DNA of 64,000 nucleotides, taken from contig NZ_KZ559467.1 of assembly GCF_002850745.1 (NCBI RefSeq), forward strand, positions 658,510 to 722,509. Reading direction: 5' to 3'. Under the pieces are notes generated by a model that saw only the letters and a program-made list of their open reading frames with translations, had not been told where the DNA came from and did no database searches. Origin of the DNA: Nonomuraea indica (GTDB lineage: Bacteria > Actinomycetota > Actinomycetes > Streptosporangiales > Streptosporangiaceae). Below, one piece after another: positions 48,117 through 57,265 of this stretch. Made by a program: the position numbers and the translations under genes. Position 1 is the first letter of the stretch. Each line of letters begins with the position of its first letter.

Positions 48117-48750
48117 AGGAGCCGGTGAGGTCGCGTTCCAGGGTCCGGGCGTACGCCTCGATGGCGGCGACGATGTCCACCGCCTCCGGGTCCAGCAGCC
48201 ACTGCGTCTGCAGCCCGTCGAGCGTGGCGATGATCTCGGCCGCCTTGGCCTCCGGGTCCAGCCCGGCCCGCGTGAGCCCCGTCCGCTGGGCCGAGCGGAT
48301 GGTGTCGGCGACGATGGCGCGCATCGCGCGGTAACGGGCGACGAAGTGGCCGTGCCCCGGCGCGTCCGGCTCCAGGCTCTCCGCCACCAGCACCGTGAAC
48401 AGCTTGGCCAGCTCCGTCCGGTGCCTGTTGCGGCGGGCGAACTCCGGCAGTGCCCGCAGCCGGTCGGCCGGCTCCATGCCGAGCAGCTCCATGGCGAACG
48501 CCTCGCTGTCGAGGTCGCGCCGCTCGATCACCGCCAGCAGGAGCCCCGCCTTGTTGCCGAAGTGGTGCAGCAGGCCGGGCTCGCTGATCCCGGCCCGGGC
48601 GGCCACGTCGGCCAGCGAGGTGCCCCGGTAGCCGCGCTCGGCGAACATCCCGGCGGCGATCAGGATGATCTCCTCACGGCGCAGGCGGGCCCGTTCGCGG
48701 CGGCCCGTCGCGGGCCCGTCCCCGTGAGGGGGTTGATCAGCGCGGCTCAT
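48115..48750 (-). CDS. TetR family transcriptional regulator
   Basis: 211 residues. The helix-turn-helix lies at about 22-68 (RLRREEIILIAAGMFAERGY, TSLADVAARAGISEPGLLHHF, KAGLLLAVIERR). The C-terminal ligand/dimer domain ends LEPDAPGHGHFVARYRAMRA and QTQWLLDPEAVDIVAAIEAY. Divergent from a secreted lipase-like gene, with a perfect-looking operator between them; it probably represses both. Confidence 0.93.
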   Translation of the reverse strand: MSRADQPPHGDGPATGRRERARLRREEIILIAAGMFAERGYRGTSLADVAARAGISEPGLLHHFGNKAGLLLAVIERRDLDSEAFAMELLGMEPADRLRALPEFARRNRHRTELAKLFTVLVAESLEPDAPGHGHFVARYRAMRAIVADTIRSAQRTGLTRAGLDPEAKAAEIIATLDGLQTQWLLDPEAVDIVAAIEAYARTLERDLTGS

Positions 48751-48768
48751 GGTGTTAAACCTAGCCCA

Positions 48769-48796
48769 TTCACTTACCGAGCACTAAGTAAGTAAA
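48769..48796. promoter_or_regulatory. Candidate TetR operator
   Basis: ttcacttac (48769-48777) and gtaagtaaa (48788-48796) form an inverted repeat with 8 of 9 pairs and a 10-bp spacer, in the 55-bp gap between the divergent TetR and lipase-like genes. The position over the lipase promoter and next to the ribosome-binding site suits repression of both. Confidence 0.7.
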
Positions 48797-48805
48797 GGGG
48801 CGACC

Positions 48806-49471
48806 ATGGGGCGTCTGCTGGCAGGAGCGGGGGTCGCCGTCTTGACAGCGGCCCTCGGCACGAGTTCGGGAGCGGCCTGGGCACGGCAGTCCCAGGGCGA
48901 ACCGGTCATCCTCGTCCACGGCTGGAACGGCACCCCCGATTCCTTCGCCCCCATGAAGACGGCGCTGCAGCAGGCCGGGCATCCCGCGTACGCGATCGAC
49001 CTGCCCGGGGAGGAGAACGTCGCCAACGCGAACGCCATCGCCGCCCTCGTCGAGCAGGTACGCCGGACGCACGGCGCCGACAGGGTGAGCCTGGTCGGTC
49101 ACAGCATGGGCGGCCTGTCGGCCCGCCACTACCTGAAGTCCCTCGGCGGCACGGCCACGACCCTGAGCTACGTCTCCATGGGCACCGGCCAGCGCGGCTA
49201 CTGGCCCGCCTGCCTGCTCCCGGCCGCGCAGGGCGGCCAGATGTGCCCCACGAGCACGTTCATGAAGCAGCTCAACAGCGGTGACCCGACGCCCGGCGCG
49301 GTCCGCTACACCGTGCTGGCCAGCTCGCTCGACGAGACCCGCGGCGACACCATCGACGGGGTGGCGTGCAGGGCCGAGCTGCCGGGTGTGCCGCACGCGG
49401 AGGAGCCCGGGAACGAGGCGTTCGTCCAGGCGGTCCTGACCGCTCTCGGCGGCGGCTGCCCGGCGGTGTGA
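48806..49471 (+). CDS. Secreted lipase/alpha-beta hydrolase
   Basis: 221 residues with an N-terminal Sec signal peptide (GRLLAGAGVAVLTAALGTSSGAAWA). The hydrolase begins PVILVHGWNGTPDSF (oxyanion), then LVGHSMGGLSARHYL with the nucleophile Ser. The late His candidate lies in LPGVPHAEEP. Four Cys downstream probably form two disulfides (CLLPAAQGGQMC; CRAELP...GGGC). It resembles class-2 extracellular lipases/esterases. Controlled by the divergent TetR. Confidence 0.88.
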   Translation: MGRLLAGAGVAVLTAALGTSSGAAWARQSQGEPVILVHGWNGTPDSFAPMKTALQQAGHPAYAIDLPGEENVANANAIAALVEQVRRTHGADRVSLVGHSMGGLSARHYLKSLGGTATTLSYVSMGTGQRGYWPACLLPAAQGGQMCPTSTFMKQLNSGDPTPGAVRYTVLASSLDETRGDTIDGVACRAELPGVPHAEEPGNEAFVQAVLTALGGGCPAV

Positions 49472-49620
49472 CTCCGCCTCGCCGGGCCCGGACCGCCGTC
49501 GCCCGTCCGGGGCGGGAGGCCCGGCGACCGCGCGCCGCCCGTGCCCGCGGGCACACGCGCGCCCGTGCCCGCGCGCACGTGCGCCGCGCCCCGAGCCGCC
49601 CGTCCGACTACCAAGAGTGG

Positions 49621-49649
49621 TTCATCGATCACTCAAGGTGAGCTATAGT
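49621..49649 (+). promoter_or_regulatory. Candidate promoter for the cis-prenyltransferase operon
   Basis: ttcatc (49621-49626) and tatagt (49644-49649) are spaced 17 bp, 32 bp before the start codon. A gagtg-N10-cactc inverted repeat (49615-49634) overlaps the -35 and could be an operator. The preceding 140 bp are very GC-rich and hold no gene. Confidence 0.5.
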
Positions 49650-49681
49650 CGCTCCGGAGGCGGGGGAGCGGAGGCCATGCG

Positions 49682-50404
49682 GTGGTGTCGGGTCTGCCAG
49701 GCCATGTGGCGTGCGTGATGGACGGCAACGGGCGCTGGGCCGAGCAGCGGTCACTGCCCCGCACGGCCGGGCACCGGGCCGCCGAGGCCGCGGTGATCGA
49801 GGTGATCGAGACGGCCTACGCGGTCGGCATCCCGTGGCTGAGCCTGTTCGCCTTCTCCACCGAGAACTGGCGGCGGCCCGGCGGCGAGGTCGGCTTCCTG
49901 ATGCGGCTGGTCCAGCGGTCCGTCCGCAAGCACGCCATGTCGCTGCACGCGCGCGGCATCCGGTGCCGCTTCCTCGGCGACTCCGACGCCAGGATCCCCG
50001 CGTCCCTGGCCGGCGACATCGCCGACCTCGTGACGCTGACCCGGGCCAACACGCGGATGACGCTGACCGTGGCGTTCGACCACGGCGGGCGTCGTGACAT
50101 CGTGAGCGCCGCCCGGTCGCTCATCCGTGACAAGGTGCCGGCCGAGCGGGTCACCGAGGAGACCTTCGCCCGCCACCTGCCCCATCCCGACACGCCCGAT
50201 GTGGACCTGGTCATCCGCACCTCCGGCGAGCAGCGCATCTCCAACTTCATGCTGTGGCAGGTGGCCTACGCCGAATGGATGTTCCCCGAGGTGCTCTGGC
50301 CCGACTTCCGCGCGGCGCACCTGTGGGAGTGCCTGGACGCCTACCGCCGGCGCGAGCGCCGGTTCGGCGACGTGCACCTGCCGACCACGACCCGAAAGGG
50401 CTGA
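49682..50404 (+). CDS. Cis-prenyltransferase (UppS family)
   Basis: A GTG start with GCGGAGG about 10 nt before; 240 residues. All family regions are present: HVACVMDGNGRWAEQRSLPR (catalytic Asp), GHRAAEAAV, LFAFSTENWRRP, VAFDHGGRRDIV (usually NYGGR) and VDLVIRTSGEQRISNFMLWQVAYAEWMF. It adds isopentenyl units with Z stereochemistry. It is slightly shorter than housekeeping UppS and sits beside an oxygenase, so it is probably a specialised paralogue making a short or medium polyprenyl product rather than cell-wall undecaprenyl diphosphate. Confidence 0.9.
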   Translation: MVSGLPGHVACVMDGNGRWAEQRSLPRTAGHRAAEAAVIEVIETAYAVGIPWLSLFAFSTENWRRPGGEVGFLMRLVQRSVRKHAMSLHARGIRCRFLGDSDARIPASLAGDIADLVTLTRANTRMTLTVAFDHGGRRDIVSAARSLIRDKVPAERVTEETFARHLPHPDTPDVDLVIRTSGEQRISNFMLWQVAYAEWMFPEVLWPDFRAAHLWECLDAYRRRERRFGDVHLPTTTRKG

Positions 50405-50405
50405 G

Positions 50406-51839
50406 ATGACTCAGACGACCGACGCCCCCACGACCGTCCCGGCGGCGGCGGGGTTGCTGCGCCACTACGTGAGCCAGGCGCGGTGGGGCCTCGCGGCGAC
50501 CCGGGCCAGCGTCCTGGAGGCCGCCCACCCGCAGATCGGCGCGGCGCTCATCGGCAACTCGACGTTCGTGGCCCGCCCGTGGCGGCGGCTGCGCAACACC
50601 CTGCTCAGCACGCGGCGACTGGTCGACGAGGACGAGGAGGTGCGCCTGCGCGAGGCGGCCCGGCTCAACAGGCTGCACGGGCGGATCTCCGGCACCGACG
50701 CCCACGGCCGCCCCTACGACGCGATGGACCCCGAGGCGCGCGCCTGGGTGATGGCGACCCTGTTCGAGTCGACGGTCACCATGTGCCGGCTGGGCGGCCG
50801 GCCCCTCGACACGCCCACGCAGGAACACCTGTACGACGAGTTCCGGGAGATGCTCGTCCTCATGGGCGACGACGGCACCGGCCTGCCCGCGACGCTTCAC
50901 GAGTTCTGGCCGTACTACGACGAGACGATCAGCCGCCGCCTGGAGCTCAACGAGGCCGTCCACGCCGTCCTCCACCGGGTGTTCGCCGAGGTCCCCCCGC
51001 CGCCCCCGCTCCGCGACCACCCCACGGCGTGGGCCGCGATCCGGGCTCTGGCCGGGCCGCTGGCGGCCACGATCACCGTGGCGTCGCTGCCGGAGGCCTA
51101 CCGTCGCCAGGCCCGCCTCACCACGCCGCCGGGCGCGCAGGCGCTGATGCACGGCGTCTACCTCGCGGCCGGGCTGGCGACTCACTGGCTGCCGGCCGCC
51201 TGGACGCAGGTCGGCGCGTTCATGGACGTCCTCGACCTCGACGATGACGACGACGAAGGTCCGGCCTCGCGGCTGCTCGGGGCGCTCCTGCACCAGGCGA
51301 GCCGGGCCGGCGGCCTGCTGCAGCACCTCACCGCGGACACCCGGCAGCCCGCCGTGCCCGCTCGCAGATCCGCCGAGCGGTTCTTCACCGAGGTGCTGGA
51401 CCAGACCGGCAACGGGCATCTCGAATGGCCCGACCTGGCGGCCATGGCCAGGGAGATCGCGACCCGCCTCGACATGGACGCCCAGACCGAGGCCCGGCTC
51501 TTCACCGCGTACGCCGACTGGTGGCGCGAGCTGCAGACCAGCCTCGACAGCGACGGCGACGGGCGGATCACCCGCGACGAGTACGCCACGGCGGCCACCA
51601 CGCCGTCCGGGCCGGCGCTGATCAAGATCGCCGACGTGTTGTTCGACGCCACCGACACCGACGGCGACGAGGCGATCAGCGCGGGCGAGCACCAGAAGCT
51701 GTTCCGCACCGCGTTCGACCGCGAGCCGGCCGCCGGCGGCGACGGGCTCTCCCGGGCGGCGTTCGTCCGGGAGTTCCTGACGTACATGGCGGGCCGCCAC
51801 CCCTCCGCCGCCTACGACGGCCTCCTGTCCGAAGGCTGA
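50406..51839 (+). CDS. DUF2236/MpaB-like oxygenase fused to EF-hand domain
   Basis: 477 residues, starting 1 bp after the prenyltransferase stop. Residues 1-300 match the DUF2236 family (SVLEAAHPQIGAALIGNS, LNRLHGRISGTDAHGRPYDAMDPEARAWVMATLFES), whose members include MpaB and the rubber oxygenase Lcp. The first two His (AAHP, RLHG) are kept, but the usual WVHAT His is Met. Residues 330-470 carry calerythrin-like EF-hands: DQTGNGHLEWPD, DSDGDGRITRDE and DATDTDGDEAISAGE. The fusion suggests a calcium-tuned oxidative cleavage of a polyprenyl chain made by the neighbour. Substrate inferred. Confidence 0.85.
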   Translation: MTQTTDAPTTVPAAAGLLRHYVSQARWGLAATRASVLEAAHPQIGAALIGNSTFVARPWRRLRNTLLSTRRLVDEDEEVRLREAARLNRLHGRISGTDAHGRPYDAMDPEARAWVMATLFESTVTMCRLGGRPLDTPTQEHLYDEFREMLVLMGDDGTGLPATLHEFWPYYDETISRRLELNEAVHAVLHRVFAEVPPPPPLRDHPTAWAAIRALAGPLAATITVASLPEAYRRQARLTTPPGAQALMHGVYLAAGLATHWLPAAWTQVGAFMDVLDLDDDDDEGPASRLLGALLHQASRAGGLLQHLTADTRQPAVPARRSAERFFTEVLDQTGNGHLEWPDLAAMAREIATRLDMDAQTEARLFTAYADWWRELQTSLDSDGDGRITRDEYATAATTPSGPALIKIADVLFDATDTDGDEAISAGEHQKLFRTAFDREPAAGGDGLSRAAFVREFLTYMAGRHPSAAYDGLLSEG

Positions 51840-51843
51840 CGCC

Positions 51844-53631
51844 CTACCTGCCGGAGGCGAGGTCACGCATGCGGCGGACGGCGCGGGTGAGGACCGTACG
51901 GTCGCGGTCGCGGTCGCGGGACAGCCGGACCGCCTCGCGCCGCCACGACTCGGCCTTCTGCCGCCACCGGGCCGCGTCCCGCTCGCTCTTGCCCGCCTGC
52001 CTGCGCGCCTGGGCCAGCTCCGCGCGCAGCGCGTCGGCCCGCTCGCGCAGCCGGGCGATCTCCTTGCGGTGCTGCGCGGCCAGCCGTTCGGCCTCCGGCA
52101 CCGGACGACGGCGCGGCGGGTAGACGGCGGGCCTGCGGGCGAACCCCCACTCGGCACCGTCCAGCCACTCGACGCCGAACACCTCGTCCAGGACGTCGTC
52201 CAGCGGCTCACCCGGCTCCGCCACCAGCGCGGCGCGTGACAGGGCCGAGGTCCGTTCCAGGCGGGCCACCAGCACGCCCTCCTCCGTCTCGGCCAGCGCC
52301 AGGCACAGCACCCCGCCGTCGTCCTCCTCAAGGCGCGCGACCAGGCGCTCGACCGTGTCGGCACGCGGCACCCACCCGGGCGGCACCGTCAGCCGGAAGG
52401 GCGCCACGACACGCTCCGGCCCGCCCGGTCGCCGCGCCGGACCGGCCGGCGGCGGCCCCACCCGATCGGCCGGACGCGCCGCCGGGCCGGCCGGCGGCGG
52501 CGCCGCCTGATCGGCCGGACGCGCCTCCGGGTCGGCCAGCCGCACCCGGGCGTCGTGCTCGAACGTGGCGTGCACGAGGCGCAGGTCCAGATCCGGGTCG
52601 CCCAGCGGCGAGCGGCGGCCGGCGCCGAGCGACGCCCACGGGCCCTCGACGGTGACCCGGACGTCCGGCAGGCTGCCGCCCAGCAGGCCGTCCACCGTGG
52701 CGCGCACGTCCTCGTACGCCCCCGCCCGCACCACGGCGTCCACGTACGGCACCAGCCACTGCCGGCCGGGGTCCGTGCGCAGGTAGCGCCGGTACGGCAC
52801 GCGGTCGGCGACGTACGGGTCGTTGTACCTCTTCAGCGCGGCCACGTCGCGCATGGCCGTGGGCAGCCCGAGATGCCAGGCCCGCGCCTGCGGGTCCGGC
52901 ACGAACACCGCGCCCGCCTGCGTCAGCCGGTAGCCCAGCTCGGTGTCCTCGGCCAGCACCAGCGACGTGTCCAGCCCGCCGACGGAACGCAGCAGCGCCG
53001 CCGGGTAGGCGGCCGTCGCCCCCACGTGGATGCGGGTGGCCAGCGAGCTGGGCGCGGTGCGCAGCCCGTCGTGATCGTCGATGATCTTCTCGGCCCAGTC
53101 GTGGCGGTGCGGTGACAGCGGGAAGAGGCCGTCCTCCTCGCCGTCCCGCACGGCGGCGCGCACCCGTTCGGGTGACGGCAGGTGGTCGGCGACGGTGAAG
53201 TCGATCCAGCCGAGCGTCACCACGTACGGGGCGAGATGGTGCCAGCGCAGCTGGGCCTCGACGTGCTCGCGGTGCGGCACCATGTCGGCGTCCAGCACGA
53301 GGACGACCTCACCGGTCGCGGCCTCCAGACCCGCCTGCAGGGCCCAGGCCCGGCCCCAGCCGCCGGGCGGGCTGGAGATCAGCTTGGTCCCGTCGGGGAC
53401 GGTCTCCGGCAGCCGCAGCGGGACCGTGCTGCCGTCGTCCACGACGACCACGTCCATCAGCTCGGCCGGATAGCTCTGCGCCGACAGCGCCGCGAGGGTG
53501 AGGTCGAGGGTCCCCTGTCGGTCGTGGGCGGGGATGACGACCGTCACGGTCAGCGCCGGGTCCCAGCCGCCGAGCGGCGGTGGGGTGAGGACGCCGTAGT
53601 CCTGCCTGCGGATGCGGGGGACGCGGGTCAT
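51844..53631 (-). CDS. Family 2 glycosyltransferase with C-terminal coiled coil
   Basis: The ATG at 53631 overlaps the upstream stop (ATGA). 595 residues. The GT-A domain lies at about 25-270 (VTVVIPAHDRQGTLDLTLAAL, VVVVDDGS, LVLDADMVPHREHVEA with the DAD metal motif, LVLAEDTELGYRLTQAGAVF). A middle domain (about 290-400), a Pro/Ala linker with repeated PPPAGPAxRP and an end domain follow. Residues 500-595 are an Arg/Glu coiled coil. It is a close paralogue of the genes at 55706, 59115 and 60857. It lies 4 bp from the convergent oxygenase gene. Confidence 0.85.
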   Translation of the reverse strand: MTRVPRIRRQDYGVLTPPPLGGWDPALTVTVVIPAHDRQGTLDLTLAALSAQSYPAELMDVVVVDDGSTVPLRLPETVPDGTKLISSPPGGWGRAWALQAGLEAATGEVVLVLDADMVPHREHVEAQLRWHHLAPYVVTLGWIDFTVADHLPSPERVRAAVRDGEEDGLFPLSPHRHDWAEKIIDDHDGLRTAPSSLATRIHVGATAAYPAALLRSVGGLDTSLVLAEDTELGYRLTQAGAVFVPDPQARAWHLGLPTAMRDVAALKRYNDPYVADRVPYRRYLRTDPGRQWLVPYVDAVVRAGAYEDVRATVDGLLGGSLPDVRVTVEGPWASLGAGRRSPLGDPDLDLRLVHATFEHDARVRLADPEARPADQAAPPPAGPAARPADRVGPPPAGPARRPGGPERVVAPFRLTVPPGWVPRADTVERLVARLEEDDGGVLCLALAETEEGVLVARLERTSALSRAALVAEPGEPLDDVLDEVFGVEWLDGAEWGFARRPAVYPPRRRPVPEAERLAAQHRKEIARLRERADALRAELAQARRQAGKSERDAARWRQKAESWRREAVRLSRDRDRDRTVLTRAVRRMRDLASGR

Positions 53632-55709
53632 GGCGCGCTGCTCCGGTCGAGCTCCATCAGGGCGCTGGGCCGGAAGCCGCGCCACTGCCGCCTGTTGCGC
53701 TGCAGGAACGTGCCGATCGGCTCCTGCCACGTGTGGTCGGCCGCCGGGCCGCGGCGCAGGATGTAGCCGAGGCCGTGGGTGCGGTAGATCTGGCCGCCCG
53801 CCGCCTGCAGCGCCTCCTGGAACTGGGTGTCCACCGAGCGGCGCAGCGGCCGGAAGCCGCCAACCGCCTGGAAGGCCGAGCGTTCGACGAGGATCGTGCC
53901 GCCCGCGACGAAGCTGGTGATCTGCTCGGTGACCTGCCTGCGGTGCACGGTGACGTCGATCGAGGCGAGGTAGACGAACTCCGGCACGGTCCCCACCACC
54001 TGCGCCCCCGAGTAGGAGTGGGCCAGCAGCAGATCCGCCAGGAAGTCGGGGCCATACCAGTCGTCGTCGTCCATCTTCAGCAGGAACGATCCCGACGCCC
54101 GGGCGGCGGCGTGGTTGAGCACCTCGCCGAAGATCTCCTCCCGGCCGGCCTCGTACACGGTCAGCGGGCGGTCGAACGCGGCGATCGCCGCCGCCACCTC
54201 GGGATGGTCCCGGGGCACGTCGTGCAGGGCCAGCACGACTTCGAGCTGTGCGCCGCGCTGCCTGGCCGCCTGGTCGAGGGCGAACCCCACCATGGCGGGT
54301 CGGCGGGTGGCGAGGAGCACGGACGTCAGCGGGGCGGCCGGGGCGGGCGCGCCGAGCTGCTCCCAGCGGGCGGCCACCCCGTGCGTGCGCAGCGCCTCGC
54401 GGCGCAGCCGGATGCTGTGCTCCTCGCGCCGCAGGTCGTCGGCCAGGTCGGGGCGGCTCGTCAGCAGCGCGATCAGCTCCTCGCCGAGGCCGTGCGCCCA
54501 GCGCGGCACCGACTCGCAGACCAGCGGCACCCCGGCGGCAGCGAGGCCGGCGAGCACCCGGACGGCGGCGATCGGCCCGCTGTGGGCGTGCCGCCAGTCG
54601 ACCTCGACCCCGCGAACCTGCCTGAGCCGGGCCACGTCGGCGTCCGTCACCCCGCCCGACTCGGCGAACGTCGTCACCGCCGTCCCGTCGAGCACCACCG
54701 CCCAGCGCCCGTCGCGCTCGGCCAGCGCCGCCATGCCGCGCGACGGCGTGGTGACGAAGCCCTGCGGGTTGACCAACCGCTCGTCCACCGGCGGGATCAT
54801 CGACGGCTCGCCGAGCACGTCAGGATCGGCGAGCGGCAGGTCCGCGCCGCCGGGCCGGCCCAGCGACTCCCAGGTGGCGGCCCGGTGGGCCGGCCGCTCG
54901 ACGGGTGTCTGCGCGCCCTCCCAGTCCGCCGTGGTCACGAGGGCGGGCGCGTCGCCGGCCCGCGGCCCCTCGCGCCCGGCGTCGGGCGCGGGGTCGAGGA
55001 CGGCCGGGTCGCGGAACGTCCGCAGCACCACGTCGCCGCCCGGCGCGCCGACTCTCTCCGGCACCGGCCCGGACACCTCGGCGGGCGTGGCGTTGGGGTC
55101 GCCGGGCCGCCAGTCCGCGGCGCCGACGCCGGCGATCGCGGCGGCGGGCGCGGCGATCACGTCGAGGCGGTGGCCGACGAAGGCGCGGGCCGTCGCGGCC
55201 ACGGTACGGCCGGCGGGCACCGGCGCCGAGAACCTGGCGTCCACCACCCACACCCGATCCTTGGGCCGGTGCACCCGCAGGTCGGACAGTGCCCGCCACC
55301 GGTGCGCGGGGGTGGGCGTGGGCACCGGCGCCGGGTGCGCGGCCGGTGTGTCGAGCACGGCCACGACCACGCGCGCCGCCTCGGGCAGCAGCTTGTGCAG
55401 GGTGGCGGCCCGCCTCAGATCGGCCGGGGTGCGGGCGAGGACCAGCACCTCCCGCACCTGCTCCGTGGCGGACGGTGGCTCCAGCAGGTCACGGTCCAGG
55501 TCCACCGGCAGGGGAGCGCCCGCCGCGCCCCCGCGGCCCGCCGTCTCGGCACGGCCTGCCGCGCCCGCTTGTCCTGCCGCGCCGGCCTGGCCCGTGCCGG
55601 TTCCGTGGTCCCCGGCGTCCGTCCGGCGCAGAGCCGGGACGGTGGCCGGGTCGATCCCGGCGAGGTAGACGCGGGCCGAAGGCAGCTCCGCCAGCAGCTC
55701 GCCGATCAA
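53628..55709 (-). CDS. Family 2 glycosyltransferase with long N-terminal extension
   Basis: No ATG or GTG fits near the 5' end; the TTG at 55709 forms a TTGA overlap with the upstream stop and is the likely coupled start. About 693 residues. The first about 300 form an N-terminal domain with low-complexity Gly/Ala repeats (GQAGAAGQAGAAGRAETAG). The remainder matches the shorter protein at 57961-59118: FVTTPSRGMAAL, DDLRREEHSIRLRREAL, VLLATRRPAMVGFALDQ, KMDDDDWYGPDFLADL, IYRTHGLGYILRRG and RQWRGFRPSALMEL. A glycosyltransferase of surface-polymer assembly; sugar unknown. Confidence 0.8.
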   Translation of the reverse strand: MIGELLAELPSARVYLAGIDPATVPALRRTDAGDHGTGTGQAGAAGQAGAAGRAETAGRGGAAGAPLPVDLDRDLLEPPSATEQVREVLVLARTPADLRRAATLHKLLPEAARVVVAVLDTPAAHPAPVPTPTPAHRWRALSDLRVHRPKDRVWVVDARFSAPVPAGRTVAATARAFVGHRLDVIAAPAAAIAGVGAADWRPGDPNATPAEVSGPVPERVGAPGGDVVLRTFRDPAVLDPAPDAGREGPRAGDAPALVTTADWEGAQTPVERPAHRAATWESLGRPGGADLPLADPDVLGEPSMIPPVDERLVNPQGFVTTPSRGMAALAERDGRWAVVLDGTAVTTFAESGGVTDADVARLRQVRGVEVDWRHAHSGPIAAVRVLAGLAAAGVPLVCESVPRWAHGLGEELIALLTSRPDLADDLRREEHSIRLRREALRTHGVAARWEQLGAPAPAAPLTSVLLATRRPAMVGFALDQAARQRGAQLEVVLALHDVPRDHPEVAAAIAAFDRPLTVYEAGREEIFGEVLNHAAARASGSFLLKMDDDDWYGPDFLADLLLAHSYSGAQVVGTVPEFVYLASIDVTVHRRQVTEQITSFVAGGTILVERSAFQAVGGFRPLRRSVDTQFQEALQAAGGQIYRTHGLGYILRRGPAADHTWQEPIGTFLQRNRRQWRGFRPSALMELDRSSAP

Positions 55710-57199
55710 CCGGCGCTCCGCAGGTGCCTGATGAGGGAGCTGAACCGTCCGGTCCCGGCTTCGTCCCGCGACTCCGCCGACAGCCGCGCCACCTCCGCCG
55801 ACAGCCGTTCGACCGTGCCGCGCAGTTCCTTGACCTCCTCCAGCCGCCGCGCCGCCAGCGCGCGCCACTTGGCCGCGTCGCCGGTGGGCGGCTCCGCCTC
55901 GGCCACGGGGACGATGCCGTACTCGGCCCCGCCGACCCACAGCGAGCCGAACATCTCGTCCACCAGGTCGTCCGGGTCGCCGTGGAAGAACGCGGCGCGG
56001 GAGAACGCCGCGGTCCGCTCGAACCTGGCCGCCACCACCCCGTCGGCGGTCTCGGCCAGGACGACGCAGACCAGGCCCAGCCCGTCGGCGTCGGCCAGCC
56101 GTACCAGCCGGGACACCGTGTCGGGGCCCGGCGCCCAGCCGGGAGGCAGCGACAGCAGGAACGGCGACGGGGCGGCGGAGAGCGGCTCGGCCGCGGCGAA
56201 CGCGACGCGCGGCTCGTACCGGTAGAGGTTGCGGAGCAGGCGCAGGTCCAGCAGCGGCTCGTCGAGGCTGGCGCGGCGCCCGTCCGTGAGGCGGTCCCAG
56301 GGCCCGACGACGGTGACGGCCGTGTCGCTCACGGTGCCGGCCAGCACCGCGTCCACGGCGGTGCGCGTCTCCTCGTAGGTGGTGCCCGGCACGACCACCC
56401 GCACGTACGGCACCCGCCAATGGCGGCTCGGATGGGTGCGCAGCCAGCGCAGGTCGGGGATGAGGTCGCCGAGGTAGGACCAGTTGTGCCGGTGCACCTC
56501 CTTCTCCCGGCGCATGACCGTGGACGGGCCGACGTGCCGGCCGCGAGCCTGCGGATCGGGGATGAACACCGCGCCGGCCTGCGCCAGGCGGTAGCCCAGC
56601 TCGGTGTCCTCGGCCATGTTCAGCTCCACGTCCACGCCGCCCGCCGCGTGCAGCAGGTCGGCGCGGACGGACGAGGAGGCGCCGGTGTGCAGCAGGTACG
56701 CGGTGGAACCGGCGTCCCTGAGCATCCGGGTGGACTCCAGGGTCCTGCGCGTGTAGGGGGACTGGACGCCCTCCTCGTCCGGCGCGTCGACGAACCGGGT
56801 GTCGCCGATCACCACGGCGTGGTCGATGAGGTGGTGCCAGCGCATGTGCGCCTCGAGGTGGTCCTCGGCGAGGATCATGTCGGCGTCGAGCCAGTGGATC
56901 ACGTCGCCGGTCGCGGCGAGCCGGCCGGCCTCCCGGGCCGCGCCCCGGCCCCAGCCGTCGCGCACCCGCACGACGCGGGCGCCGGGCAGCTCGATGGGCG
57001 GGTCGCTGCCGTCGTCGGCGACGACCACCTCGGTCAGCTCGGCGGGGTAGGTCTGCCGGGCCAGCGCGGCGACCGTCCGCTCCAGCTCTCCACGGCAGTC
57101 GCGGGCGGGGATGACGACCGAGACCGTCAGGGCGGGCCGCCACGTCCCGATGGGCGGGGGAGCGAGGACGCCGTAGTCGTTGTGCCTGACGCGGGTCAT
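55706..57199 (-). CDS. Family 2 glycosyltransferase with C-terminal coiled coil
   Basis: 497 residues from ATG (MTRVRHNDYGVLAPPPIG, nearly the same opening as the product of 51844-53631). GT-A elements: VSVVIPARDCRGELERTVAAL, VVVADDGS, HWLDADMILAEDHLEAHMRWHH and MAEDTELGYRLAQAGAVF. Conserved C-terminal part SLPPGWAPGPDTVSRLVRLAD, then a short coiled coil (EVKELRGTVERLSAEVARL). Cotranslated with the long glycosyltransferase that follows. Confidence 0.85.
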   Translation of the reverse strand: MTRVRHNDYGVLAPPPIGTWRPALTVSVVIPARDCRGELERTVAALARQTYPAELTEVVVADDGSDPPIELPGARVVRVRDGWGRGAAREAGRLAATGDVIHWLDADMILAEDHLEAHMRWHHLIDHAVVIGDTRFVDAPDEEGVQSPYTRRTLESTRMLRDAGSTAYLLHTGASSSVRADLLHAAGGVDVELNMAEDTELGYRLAQAGAVFIPDPQARGRHVGPSTVMRREKEVHRHNWSYLGDLIPDLRWLRTHPSRHWRVPYVRVVVPGTTYEETRTAVDAVLAGTVSDTAVTVVGPWDRLTDGRRASLDEPLLDLRLLRNLYRYEPRVAFAAAEPLSAAPSPFLLSLPPGWAPGPDTVSRLVRLADADGLGLVCVVLAETADGVVAARFERTAAFSRAAFFHGDPDDLVDEMFGSLWVGGAEYGIVPVAEAEPPTGDAAKWRALAARRLEEVKELRGTVERLSAEVARLSAESRDEAGTGRFSSLIRHLRSAG

Positions 57200-57265
57200 G
57201 CCCGTCCCTCGCCGCGTGCCGGGTGGGGCCGGTTCACCGCCCGGTCGCCGTGGGTCCGCGCCACG

